64,000 nucleotides of DNA from Nonomuraea sp. NEAU-A123 (lineage in GTDB: Bacteria > Actinomycetota > Actinomycetes > Streptosporangiales > Streptosporangiaceae), in NCBI RefSeq assembly GCF_018603905.1, contig NZ_JAHFZZ010000002.1:372001-436000 (forward strand). The letters run 5' to 3'. Position 1 is the first letter of the stretch. Each line of letters opens with the position of its first letter. The notes beneath the pieces were generated by a model. The model was given only the letters and a program-made list of their open reading frames with translations. It was not told the DNA's origin and searched no databases. The position numbers and the translations under genes are program-made. Positions 35,204 through 43,697 of this stretch are shown here, piece by piece.

Positions 35204-37495
35204 TTACAAAGTAGATTTCTTGGCGAGCCGGGACAGGACCTCCGGCAGGCCGTTCTCGTGGGTGACCGTCAAGCGGCGGGTCGCCCTGGTCACGGCCACG
35301 TACAGGTCCTGGCCGCCCATCGGGGACTGGGTCAGGATGGCCTCCGGGTCCACCACGATGACGGCGTCGAACTCCAGCCCCTTGCACTGGGTCACCGTCA
35401 GGACCACCACCGGGGCTTCCAGATCGTCGTGGCCGGGGAACAACGCCGCTATCTCCGCGTGGCGGGCATCCGGGATCAGCAGGGCCAGGCGGCCCTCGCC
35501 GATCTCCCGCAGCTCCTCGGCCACCAGGGCGGGCAGGCCGCTGATGCCCGTACGGACCGCGCGGGGCTCGGCCTCCCCGTCCCTGACCGACTCCGGCAGG
35601 CTCTGGGACGGGTCCACCGCCCGCAGGACGTCGCCCGCCACCCGCATGATCTCCGCCGGGGTCCGGTAGTTGACCAGCAGCCGCTCTTCGCGCCAGCGGC
35701 CCCGCAGGTAGGGATCGAGGACCTCGCCCCAGGAACGCGCGCCGGCCGCCGAACCCGTCTGGGCGATGTCGCCCACCACCGTCAGCGAGCGGGCCGGCAC
35801 CCTGCGCATGACCGTCCGCCACGCCATCGCCGACAACTCCTGGGCCTCGTCCACGATCACATGGCCGTAGGCCCACTGGCGGTCGGCCGCGGCCCGCTCT
35901 GCGGTGCTCAGCTCGGCACCGGCATCAGCATGACGGTCGGCCAGCACGTCAGCCCGGTCGAAGATGCCCTCCTCCAGCAGGCCCGTCGTCTCCAGGACCT
36001 CCTGGGCGTAACGCTCCTGCTCCTCCCATTCGCTCTCGGCCTCCCGGGAGGCCGATCGGCTCGCCGAATCGTCCTCACCCAGGAGTTCGGCCGCCTCATC
36101 CAGCAGCGGTACGTCGCCGACCGTCCACGGCGAACCCTCCGGCCGCACCAGCGCCTGCCAGTCCAGGCCCGGAGGCGCCACCTGCCACAACGTCTCCGGC
36201 GAAGCCAGCAACTCGCCGACCAAGCGCTGCGGCGTCAGCTCCGGCCACAACTCCTCCACCGCCTGCCGTACCGGATCCTCCGACCACAGCCGCGCCGAGG
36301 CCAGCGCGAGGTCGACCTCGTCCAGATCGCGCTCCAGCTCGAGCGGCTCGGCCAGCTCCGGATCCTCGAACTCCATCTCCGCCAGCTTCAACGCCTCCTC
36401 CACCGCCCGCGCCTCGGCCAGCGCCAGCTCCTTCAGCAACTCCGTGACGAACAGCTTGCGCGCCATGTTGTGCGGCAGCCGCACCGCACGCGCCCGCTCC
36501 CGCAGCGCCGCGCACACCGCGCGCGGCACCCGCAGCAGCCGGCCGTCCAGCCACACCTCCAGATCGCCCGCGGGCAGCCGCTGCCGCTCGCGCACCGCCG
36601 CCGCCACCACCTCGGCCATCCTCAGGTCGCCCTTGACCACCGCCGCCTGCGGCCCGTCGGCCGCCACCGCCCGCACGCCGGGGAACAACTCCCCCACCGT
36701 CGACATCACCACCTGCGTCTCGCCCAGTGCCGGCAACACCTGGCCGATGTAGCGCAGGAACATCGGATTGGGCCCCACCACCAGCACACCCCGCCGCTCC
36801 AGGGTGGCGCGGTGGGTGTAGAGGAGGTAGGCGGCGCGGTGCAGTGCCGCGACCGTCTTGCCGGTGCCGGGGCCGCCCTGCACCACCAGCGCCCCCTGCA
36901 GCGCGGCGCGGATCACCCGGTCCTGCTCGGTCTGGATGGTGGCCACCACGTCGCCCATCCGGCCCGTACGCCCCCGGCGCAGCGCCGCCAGCAGCGCCGC
37001 CTCACCGACCAGCGTGCGCCGATCGCCCTCGCTCATCCGCTCCAGATCGAACACCTCGTCATCCAGGCCCACCACCAGGCGGTCCTTGGTGTGCAGGTGC
37101 CGGCGGCGCAGCAGGCCGCCGGGATCGCTGGCCGTGGCCACGTAGAACGGGCGGGCCGCCGGAGCGCGCCAGTCGATCAGGACCGACTCGTGATCGTCAT
37201 CACGCAGCCCGATCCGGCCGATGTAGGTGCGTCGGCCGCCGGCTTCGTCGATGCGGCCGAAGCACAGCCCGCGCTCGACCCCGTCCAGCTGCGTCAGCCG
37301 CCGCGCCTGCTCCGAGGCCCGCACCTCACGCTCGACCATGGCCTGGCGGGTGCCCAGCGCACCGCCCCGGCCGTACACCTCACGCAGCACCTCCCGCGCC
37401 CGCTCACGCGCCGCGTCGAGTCTGCCGTAGAGCATGGATACAGTCCCCTGCTCCGTGTCAAGGGCTTCCGCAAGAGCATCTTGACGATTAGCCAT
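35204..37495 (-). CDS. helD: HelD-like RNA polymerase-associated ATPase
   Basis: 763-residue UvrD/Rep-type superfamily 1 ATPase of the HelD/HelR group. HelD proteins pull stalled RNA polymerase off DNA, and actinobacterial HelR protects it from rifampicin. An N-terminal coiled-coil arm (about 1-70) precedes Walker A GGPGTGKTVAALHRAAYLL; later motifs are VIVDEAQELSAMAWRTVMRR, TVVGDIAQTGSAAGARSW, LLVNYRTPAEIM and the C-terminal VTQCKGLEFDAVIVVDP. The start region (37496-37560) contains AGGAG, a TATACC box 5 nt from the ATG and CTTGG/CCAAG arms, but no rifampicin-associated palindrome that I can find. Confidence 0.88.
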   Translation of the reverse strand: MANRQDALAEALDTEQGTVSMLYGRLDAARERAREVLREVYGRGGALGTRQAMVEREVRASEQARRLTQLDGVERGLCFGRIDEAGGRRTYIGRIGLRDDDHESVLIDWRAPAARPFYVATASDPGGLLRRRHLHTKDRLVVGLDDEVFDLERMSEGDRRTLVGEAALLAALRRGRTGRMGDVVATIQTEQDRVIRAALQGALVVQGGPGTGKTVAALHRAAYLLYTHRATLERRGVLVVGPNPMFLRYIGQVLPALGETQVVMSTVGELFPGVRAVAADGPQAAVVKGDLRMAEVVAAAVRERQRLPAGDLEVWLDGRLLRVPRAVCAALRERARAVRLPHNMARKLFVTELLKELALAEARAVEEALKLAEMEFEDPELAEPLELERDLDEVDLALASARLWSEDPVRQAVEELWPELTPQRLVGELLASPETLWQVAPPGLDWQALVRPEGSPWTVGDVPLLDEAAELLGEDDSASRSASREAESEWEEQERYAQEVLETTGLLEEGIFDRADVLADRHADAGAELSTAERAAADRQWAYGHVIVDEAQELSAMAWRTVMRRVPARSLTVVGDIAQTGSAAGARSWGEVLDPYLRGRWREERLLVNYRTPAEIMRVAGDVLRAVDPSQSLPESVRDGEAEPRAVRTGISGLPALVAEELREIGEGRLALLIPDARHAEIAALFPGHDDLEAPVVVLTVTQCKGLEFDAVIVVDPEAILTQSPMGGQDLYVAVTRATRRLTVTHENGLPEVLSRLAKKSTL

Positions 37496-37652
37496 TCCCT
37501 GGTATACTCCTAACGGGAGGCGTGTACATACCTCTTGGTTTGAGTGCCAAGTAAGCGAGAATAGCGCTCTTTCCGCCGTCCCCGCAAGCGCCTACGCGCG
37601 ACCAACTGCTGAGGGTTTTCTGGAGAATTCCCGGACGTAGACGCGAAAAGTC

Positions 37653-38546
37653 TCAACCATCGTTCAACGGCAGGACGACCTGCCGCAGGGTGGCGAGCGC
37701 GTCGGCGAGCAGGGGGTTGCCGTTGGCTTCCCGGTGCAGCGCGACAACCGTACGGTGCGCTGCCGGCAGCCTCACAGGTGTGGCGACGACGCGGTCGTCG
37801 GGCACGTGACCCAGGGCGGGAACGACCGCCACCCCCAGCCTGGCGGCCACCAGATGCCGCACCACGTCGTAGTTGTTGCTGCGGAAGGTGACCACGGGCA
37901 CGAATCCGGCCGCCGCGCAGAGCCGGGCCAGCGACAGGGCGCCTCCGGTCCCCTCGCGGCTGGTGATCCAGCGCTCCCCCGCCAATTCGGACAGCTCCGC
38001 GCCCGGGCCATGGTCTCGAGGACGCAGCAGCAGCAGATCCTCACGCAGCAGATGGTGGGCGGCCAGCCCGTCGGGCCACGACTGCGGAGTGAGCCCGTAC
38101 TCGTAGACCAGCGCCAGATCCAGCGCCCCGTCGATCACCCGGGGGATCAGCTCCTCGGGCTCGCCCTCCTCCAGAAGGATCTCCGCCCGGGGGTATCGGC
38201 GGGTGAACGCCGACAAGGTCGGCGGCACCAGCCGCACGCTGGCCGTGGGGAAGCTGCCCAGCCGCAGCCGGCCGGTGGTGCCGGTGGCCAGTTCGCGCAC
38301 CTCGTAGCCGAAGTCCTCCAACGTGGCCAGCACCCGCTGGCTCAGCTCCACCAGGCGATGGGCCGCGGCGGTGGCGCGCACGCCGCGCGCCTCGCGCTCG
38401 AACAGCACCAGCCCGGTGTCCTTCTCCAGCGCCGCGATCTGCTGGGAGACGGCCGAAGCCGTGTAGCCGAGCTCACGTGCCGCGAGCGCGAACGATCCAG
38501 TCCGGCACACCTCTCGCAAGGTGACCAGAAGCAGGGGCTTGACCAT
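37653..38546 (-). CDS. LysR-family regulator of the lysine/aminoadipate genes
   Basis: 297-residue LysR-type regulator. The winged helix is at residues about 3-60 (REVCRTGSFALAARELGYTA, SAVSQQIAALEKDTG), followed by a periplasmic-binding-protein-like co-inducer domain. The ATG at 38546 has GGGAG 5-6 nt upstream; the open frame runs to 38693, but that part overlaps the next gene's start and has no family match. It is divergent from hglS and probably activates hglS and the aldehyde dehydrogenase, with a lysine-pathway intermediate as inducer. Confidence 0.85.
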   Translation of the reverse strand: MVKPLLLVTLREVCRTGSFALAARELGYTASAVSQQIAALEKDTGLVLFEREARGVRATAAAHRLVELSQRVLATLEDFGYEVRELATGTTGRLRLGSFPTASVRLVPPTLSAFTRRYPRAEILLEEGEPEELIPRVIDGALDLALVYEYGLTPQSWPDGLAAHHLLREDLLLLRPRDHGPGAELSELAGERWITSREGTGGALSLARLCAAAGFVPVVTFRSNNYDVVRHLVAARLGVAVVPALGHVPDDRVVATPVRLPAAHRTVVALHREANGNPLLADALATLRQVVLPLNDG

Positions 38547-38685
38547 GCCGACTCCCAGCCGCCGGTGGAGCACCATAAGCAGTGCTTGGGCTTTGGCCGG
38601 AAATCTATCGGTCTCCTGGGGCTTGGATTCACCCGGGATCGCCTCCATCGTGGACAAAGCCATCCGGACCTGGAGGAGATAACGC

Positions 38686-40116
38686 ATGGTCATGGTCTCT
38701 CAAGGGCGGCTGCGCGCCTCGTTCGCGCGGCGTCTGTCGGAGATGTACGGGCAGGAGGTGCCCGCCTACCGGACGCTGGTGGAGGTCTCCCGGGAGGTCA
38801 ACGACAGCGTGCTCCAGCGGGCGGGAGCCGGCGCCGAGCGGCTCGGTTCCATCGACCGCGTCAGCGCCGAACGGCACGGCGCCATCCGGGTCGGCACCCC
38901 GGCCGAGCTTCAGCAGGTCGCCCGGATCTTCGGGGCGCTGGGCATGCGCCCGGTCGGGTTCTACGACCTGCGTGAGGCCGCCTCCAGCGCCGTGCCCGTG
39001 GTCTCGACGGCCTTTCGTCCCGTCGCGGACGACGAGCTGGCCCGCAACCCCTTCCGCGTCTTCACCTCGATGCTCACCCCGGCCGATCCCCGCTTCTTCG
39101 ACCCGGACCTGCGCCAACGGCTGGAGAGGTTCCTGGCCGCGCGGCAACTGTTCCCGCCCGAGCTGCTGGAGCTGGCCGATCGGGCCGAACGGGAGCGCGA
39201 ACTGCCGCAGGAGCAGGCCGGACGCTTCCTCGCCCTGGCCGTCGACGCGTTCGCGCTGGCCGAGGAGCCGATCGACAGGGCCTGGTACGAGACCCTGGAA
39301 CGGGTCTCGGCGGTCGCCGCCGACATCGGCGGCGTGACCAGCACCCACATCAACCACCTGACGCCGCGCGTGCTCGACATCGACGAGCTGTACCGGCGAA
39401 TGACCGAGCGCGGCATCACCATGATCGACACGATCCAGGGGCCGCCGCGCTGGTCCGGGCCGGACGTCCTGCTGCGCCAGACCTCCTTCCGTGCCCTGGC
39501 CGAGCCGCGCGCCTTGCGCCAGCCCGACGGCGCCATCACCACGGGATCGCTGCGGGTGCGCTTCGGCGAGGTGGAGGCGCGCGGGATCGCGCTCACCCGC
39601 GCCGGCCGGGAACGCTACGACGACCTGCAGGCACGCGCCGACGCCGAACCGGCCGAGCACCACGGCACAGACCACGAGCCGGTCCGCGGCGCGGACGGCG
39701 CCAATAGCCGTGCCCGGGCCATCCGGTCGATCTGGGAGCGGGAGTTCCCCGCGACCGAACGGGATCTGGCGCTCGGCCGTCTGGGATTCTTCACCTATCA
39801 GCCGGTGCCGGACCGCGTCCGTGACGGGCGACCCCCCGCCACCGGCCTGGCCGACCTGCTCGACCGCGGCTGGGTACGCGCCGAGCCCATCGTGTACGAG
39901 GACTTCCTGCCCCGCTCGGCGGCCGGGATCTTCCAGTCCAACCTCAGCGGGCAGGGCGTCAAGAACGACAGCCACACCGCCGCCGGCTACGACGCCGACT
40001 GGCTGTCCGGCGCCATCGGACGTGAGGTGCTGGACCCGTTCGCCCTGTACGAGACCCAGCAGCAGCAGTCCCTGCAAGGCGCCGCCCACGCGCTCGGCCT
40101 GCCCGAGATCACCTGA
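38686..40116 (+). CDS. hglS: 2-oxoadipate dioxygenase/decarboxylase (hydroxyglutarate synthase)
   Basis: 476-residue Fe(II) enzyme of the VOC-superfamily group formerly DUF1338 (YdcJ). In Pseudomonas putida, HglS turns 2-oxoadipate into D-2-hydroxyglutarate with O2, the last step of D-lysine catabolism. Hallmarks are VGFYDLREAASSAVPVVSTA, the metal-binding His region in GGVTSTHINHLTPRVLDID, TIQGPPRWSGPDVLLRQTSF and the end YEDFLPRSAAGIFQSNL. The ATG at 38686 has GGAGGAGA upstream. The next gene, 22 bp away, encodes the dehydrogenase acting earlier in the same pathway. Confidence 0.88.
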   Translation: MVMVSQGRLRASFARRLSEMYGQEVPAYRTLVEVSREVNDSVLQRAGAGAERLGSIDRVSAERHGAIRVGTPAELQQVARIFGALGMRPVGFYDLREAASSAVPVVSTAFRPVADDELARNPFRVFTSMLTPADPRFFDPDLRQRLERFLAARQLFPPELLELADRAERERELPQEQAGRFLALAVDAFALAEEPIDRAWYETLERVSAVAADIGGVTSTHINHLTPRVLDIDELYRRMTERGITMIDTIQGPPRWSGPDVLLRQTSFRALAEPRALRQPDGAITTGSLRVRFGEVEARGIALTRAGRERYDDLQARADAEPAEHHGTDHEPVRGADGANSRARAIRSIWEREFPATERDLALGRLGFFTYQPVPDRVRDGRPPATGLADLLDRGWVRAEPIVYEDFLPRSAAGIFQSNLSGQGVKNDSHTAAGYDADWLSGAIGREVLDPFALYETQQQQSLQGAAHALGLPEIT

Positions 40117-40137
40117 AATCCCAGACGGAGAACCTTC

Positions 40138-41658
40138 ATGATCCTTCCCACCACCGAAGCCCTGCGGCGACGCGCGCTCGACATCCTGACCCGCCTGGAG
40201 GTCACCCTCGAGCCGGGCGACGACCTGCACGCCCGTACGCCGATCACCGGCGAGCACCTGTTCGGCCTCAAGGCCGCGACCCCCGCCGAGGCCGACGAGG
40301 CGATCGGGGCGGCGCACGAGGCGTTCCTGTCGTGGCGCACCGTGCCCGCCCCCCGCCGCGGCGAAGTGGTCCGCAGACTCGGGGAGCTCCTGCGCGAGCA
40401 CAAGAACGACCTGGCCGACCTGGTCACCATCGAAGCGGGCAAGATCCGCTCGGAGGCGCTCGGCGAGGTCCAGGAGATGATCGACATCTGCGAGTTCGCG
40501 GTCGGCCTGTCGCGCCAGCTCTACGGGCGCACCATCGCCTCCGAACGGCCGGGCCACCGCCTGTCGGAGACCTGGCACCCGCTGGGCGTGGTCGGCGTGA
40601 TCTCCGCGTTCAACTTCCCGGCGGCCGTGTGGGCGTGGAACACCGCCGTGGCCCTGGTCTGCGGCGACACCGTGGTCTGGAAGCCGTCCGAGCTGACCCC
40701 CCTGACCTCGCTGGCCTGCGACCGGCTGCTGGCCACGGCGAGCGGGCAGAGCGGCGCTCCCCGCGACGTGCACCGGCTGCTGCTCGGCGAGCGCGCCATC
40801 GGGGAGCGGCTGGCCGACGACCGGCGGGTGGCGCTGGTCAGCGCCACCGGTTCGGTCCGCATGGGGCGCGAGGTCGGGCCGCGGGTCGCGGCCCGCTTCG
40901 GCCGTTCGCTGCTGGAGCTGGGCGGTAACAACGCGGCCGTGGTCACCGCCTCGGCCGACCTCGACCTGGCCGCGCCCGCCATCGTGTTCGCCGCGGCCGG
41001 GACCGCCGGGCAGCGCTGCACCACCCTGCGCCGGCTCATCGCGCACACCGACATCGCCGACACGCTGATCGACCGGCTCACCACCGCCTACGGCAAGCTG
41101 CCCATCGGCGACCCGTTCGACGACTCCACGCTGGTCGGGCCGCTCATCTCCGTTCAGGCACACGAGGCGATGCGTCAGGCGCTGAGCGTCGCGCGGTCCG
41201 AGGGCGGCAAGGTCCTGGCCGGCGGCGGGCGGCGGCTCGCCGAGGCGGCCCCCGCCGCCTGTTACGCCGAGCCGGCGATCGTCCGGATCGACGGGCAGAG
41301 CGGCATCGTCCGGCAGGAGACCTTCGCGCCGATCCTGTACGTGCAGACCTACCGGACGCTGGAGGAGGCCATCGCCCTGAACAACGACGTCCCCCAGGGA
41401 TTGTCCTCCGCCATCTTCACCCGGGACCTGCGCGAGGCCGAGCGTTTCCAGGCCGCCGACGGCTCCGACTGCGGCATCGTCAACGTCAACATCGGCACCT
41501 CCGGCGCGGAGATCGGCGGCGCCTTCGGCGGCGAGAAGGAGACCGGCGGCGGGCGCGAGTCCGGCTCGGACTCCTGGCGCGCCTACATGCGGCGCACGAC
41601 CAGCACCGTCAACTACTCCGACCGGCTGACCCTCGCCCAGAACGTGAGCTTCCTGTGA
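40138..41658 (+). CDS. L-2-aminoadipate 6-semialdehyde dehydrogenase (ALDH7)
   Basis: 506-residue NAD(P)-dependent aldehyde dehydrogenase of the ALDH7/antiquitin (AmaB) family, oxidising aminoadipate semialdehyde (in equilibrium with piperideine-6-carboxylate) to 2-aminoadipate. The nucleophile Cys lies in GTAGQRCTTLRRLIAHT, the general-base Glu in LELGGNNAAVV, and the family-specific C-terminal block is NIGTSGAEIGGAFGGEKETG followed by GRESGSDSW. It forms an operon with hglS; an aminotransferase converting aminoadipate to oxoadipate is not adjacent. Confidence 0.9.
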   Translation: MILPTTEALRRRALDILTRLEVTLEPGDDLHARTPITGEHLFGLKAATPAEADEAIGAAHEAFLSWRTVPAPRRGEVVRRLGELLREHKNDLADLVTIEAGKIRSEALGEVQEMIDICEFAVGLSRQLYGRTIASERPGHRLSETWHPLGVVGVISAFNFPAAVWAWNTAVALVCGDTVVWKPSELTPLTSLACDRLLATASGQSGAPRDVHRLLLGERAIGERLADDRRVALVSATGSVRMGREVGPRVAARFGRSLLELGGNNAAVVTASADLDLAAPAIVFAAAGTAGQRCTTLRRLIAHTDIADTLIDRLTTAYGKLPIGDPFDDSTLVGPLISVQAHEAMRQALSVARSEGGKVLAGGGRRLAEAAPAACYAEPAIVRIDGQSGIVRQETFAPILYVQTYRTLEEAIALNNDVPQGLSSAIFTRDLREAERFQAADGSDCGIVNVNIGTSGAEIGGAFGGEKETGGGRESGSDSWRAYMRRTTSTVNYSDRLTLAQNVSFL

Positions 41659-41707
41659 CGCCCGCGCCACCGGGCTCACGGCGGCCCGCCGGATTGCCTA
41701 TTTGACC

Positions 41708-41719
41708 AAACGATCGATA
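41708..41719. promoter_or_regulatory. CGATCG-centred operator, copy 1
   Basis: AAACGATCGATA, 6 nt before the phosphotriesterase-like gene. Its reverse complement TATCGATCGTTT matches the copy at 52060 in 11 of 12 positions. It is the weakest fit (two mismatches) to GANCGATCGNTC. Confidence 0.5.
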
Positions 41720-41724
41720 GACTA

Positions 41725-42846
41725 ATGCGCATGGTGGAGCTTGCGGCAGGATCGGATCGTCGTGTGCGTACCGTGCTCGGCGATGTCGAACCCGCGGCAC
41801 TCGGCCACACACAACCGCACGAACACGTCCTGTGCGATATGTCGGCGATCATCCAGCCCTGGGGTCTGCAGCCGGTGGCCGGTGACGACAGCGCGCCACG
41901 GGGACCGGTCGGCCGGGAGCTGCCCGCGTCCGTACGCGCCCGCGTCGCCGAGCCCGTACGCCTGGACACCTACGACTGGATCCGGCGCACGGTCGTGAAC
42001 CTCGACAACCTGCGGCTGCTGTCGGAGCAGGACGCGGCCGAGGAGCTGGCCCTCTACCGCGCGGCCGGGGGCGGTGCCGTGGTGGACTCCACGCCGGTGG
42101 GGCTGGGCCGTGACCCGCTCGGGCTGGCGCGTGTCTCGCGCGTCAGCGGGGTGCACATTGTGATGGGCAGCGGCTACTACTGCCGCGACTACCATCCGGC
42201 CGGGCTGGCCGAAGCGTCCGTGGAGGCCATCAGCGCGGAGATCGTCGCCGACGTACGCGACGGCGTGGGCGACACCGGCGTCCGCGCCGGGCTCATCGGC
42301 GAGATCGGCCTGAGCTGGCCGGTGCACCCCACCGAGGAGAAGGTGCTGCGCGCCGCCTGCCGCGCGCAGGTCTCCACCGGGGCGCCGCTGCAGATCCATC
42401 CCGGCCGCCACCGCGAGGCGCCGCTGCGGGCCATGCGCACGATCCTCGACGCCGGCGGCGACCCGGCCCGCGTGATCATGTCCCACCTCGACCGTACGCT
42501 GTGGACGGCCGACGACCTGCTGGAGCTCGCGGGCACGGGCTGCTACCTGGAGCTCGACCTGTTCGGCCAGGAGTCCAGCTACTACGCCTTCAACCCCGAC
42601 GCGCGCCGCCCCAACGACCGTACCCGCGTCGAATGGCTCCAGCGGGTGATCGAGGCCGGCTACGGCGAGCGCCTGCTGATAGCGCAGGACATCTGCCAGA
42701 AGGTCTACCTGCGCCGCTACGGCGGCCCCGGATACAGCCACATCCTCGACAGCGCCATCCCCCTGATGCGCCGCATGGGGATGAGCCAGACCGAGATCAT
42801 CACGGTGACGGTCACCAACCCCGCGACCGTCCTGGCTATGGGATAG
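41725..42846 (+). CDS. Phosphotriesterase-family metal hydrolase
   Basis: 373-residue amidohydrolase-superfamily protein of the phosphotriesterase type, whose members are mostly lactonases or esterases rather than organophosphate hydrolases. Metal ligands are visible: HTQPHEHVLCDMS (His-x-His), Glu in GLIGEIGLSW (in place of the carbamylated Lys), His in LQIHPGRH, His in VIMSHLDRTLW and Asp in IAQDICQK. It is the first gene behind a CGATCG operator and is 8 bp from the TetR gene, so it may open a cyclic ester or amide used by the cluster. An ATG 6 nt downstream is also possible. Confidence 0.82.
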   Translation: MRMVELAAGSDRRVRTVLGDVEPAALGHTQPHEHVLCDMSAIIQPWGLQPVAGDDSAPRGPVGRELPASVRARVAEPVRLDTYDWIRRTVVNLDNLRLLSEQDAAEELALYRAAGGGAVVDSTPVGLGRDPLGLARVSRVSGVHIVMGSGYYCRDYHPAGLAEASVEAISAEIVADVRDGVGDTGVRAGLIGEIGLSWPVHPTEEKVLRAACRAQVSTGAPLQIHPGRHREAPLRAMRTILDAGGDPARVIMSHLDRTLWTADDLLELAGTGCYLELDLFGQESSYYAFNPDARRPNDRTRVEWLQRVIEAGYGERLLIAQDICQKVYLRRYGGPGYSHILDSAIPLMRRMGMSQTEIITVTVTNPATVLAMG

Positions 42847-42854
42847 TCGGCGCC

Positions 42855-43610
42855 ATGGCCACCACCAACCAGACGGGCGGCAGCCGGCACACCAAGGGCG
42901 GCCGGATGAAGGCGACGTCCTCGCGGCGAGCGCAGTCGGCCCGCACGGAGCTGCGACTGCTGCGCACCGCCTGCTGGCTGTTCTCCGAGCGAGGGTTCCA
43001 CGGCACCGGCATCCGGGACATCTCCGAGGCCGCGGGGGTCGCCGTCTCGGCGATGTACTACTACGCCTCCTCCAAGGACGAGTTGCTGGAGGCGGTCACC
43101 CGCCGCGTCATGGAGGTGCTGGCGGCCAGCAGCGAGGAGACGGTCCGCGACATCGACGACCCCGCCGAACGGCTGGCCGCGCTCATCGCCGTGCACGCCG
43201 CCTTCCACGCGCGCAACCCGCGCGCCGCCAAGGTCGCCGACCACGAGTTCCAGGCACTGACCGGGCAGGCCCGGCGCGACATCCTGCGGCTGCGCGACGC
43301 CTACGAGAAGGTGTGGGCGGACACGCTGGAGGCCGGAGTGCGGGCCGGTGTCTTCACCGATCGCGGCAACGTCGCGCGGCTGGCCCTGTTGCAGATGGCG
43401 ACCGGGATCGCGCACTGGTACCACCCCAACGGCGAGCTGGACATCGCGCGGCTGTGCGAGCGGTTCGCCGACATGGGGCTCGCGCTGATGGGCGCCAGCC
43501 GGGACGGGCGGCCGCTTCAGGTGGGCGACCTGCGCATCCCCGACTCCGAGCTGCTGCTCCAGCGGGTCGAGCTGTCGATCGAGCCACGCCGCAAGCCGAC
43601 CGGAGTGTGA
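42855..43610 (+). CDS. TetR-family regulator of the catabolic cluster
   Basis: 251-residue regulator with a basic N-terminal arm, then a TetR helix-turn-helix at about residues 40-85 (ACWLFSERGFHGTGIRDISE, AAGVAVSAMYYYASSKDELL) and a helical ligand domain of the FadR/KstR2-like type (GIAHWYHPNGELDIARLCER). It sits inside the cluster whose promoters carry GANCGATCGNTC sites, so it is the obvious candidate to bind them. The start is uncertain: ATG 42855 or ATG 42906, which has GGGCGG upstream and would give 234 residues. Confidence 0.87.
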   Translation: MATTNQTGGSRHTKGGRMKATSSRRAQSARTELRLLRTACWLFSERGFHGTGIRDISEAAGVAVSAMYYYASSKDELLEAVTRRVMEVLAASSEETVRDIDDPAERLAALIAVHAAFHARNPRAAKVADHEFQALTGQARRDILRLRDAYEKVWADTLEAGVRAGVFTDRGNVARLALLQMATGIAHWYHPNGELDIARLCERFADMGLALMGASRDGRPLQVGDLRIPDSELLLQRVELSIEPRRKPTGV

Positions 43611-43653
43611 CCTGCCAGTGGGCCGGGGGCGGTCTTGACATCACCTCAAATTT

Positions 43654-43665
43654 GAGCGATCGTTC
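43654..43665. promoter_or_regulatory. CGATCG-centred operator, copy 2
   Basis: GAGCGATCGTTC, embedded in TTTGAGCGATCGTTCGAC, 33 nt before the kinase-phospholyase fusion. It is identical over 17 or more bases to the copy at 46650. Confidence 0.65.
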
Positions 43666-43697
43666 GACAACATAACGGGCCTTGAGGGGAGACCGGC

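Noticed and set aside
38629..41679. 1016-codon - strand frame opposite hglS and the ALDH7 gene
   Set aside because: It is Gly/Arg/Val-rich with no motifs; the + strand genes are clear.
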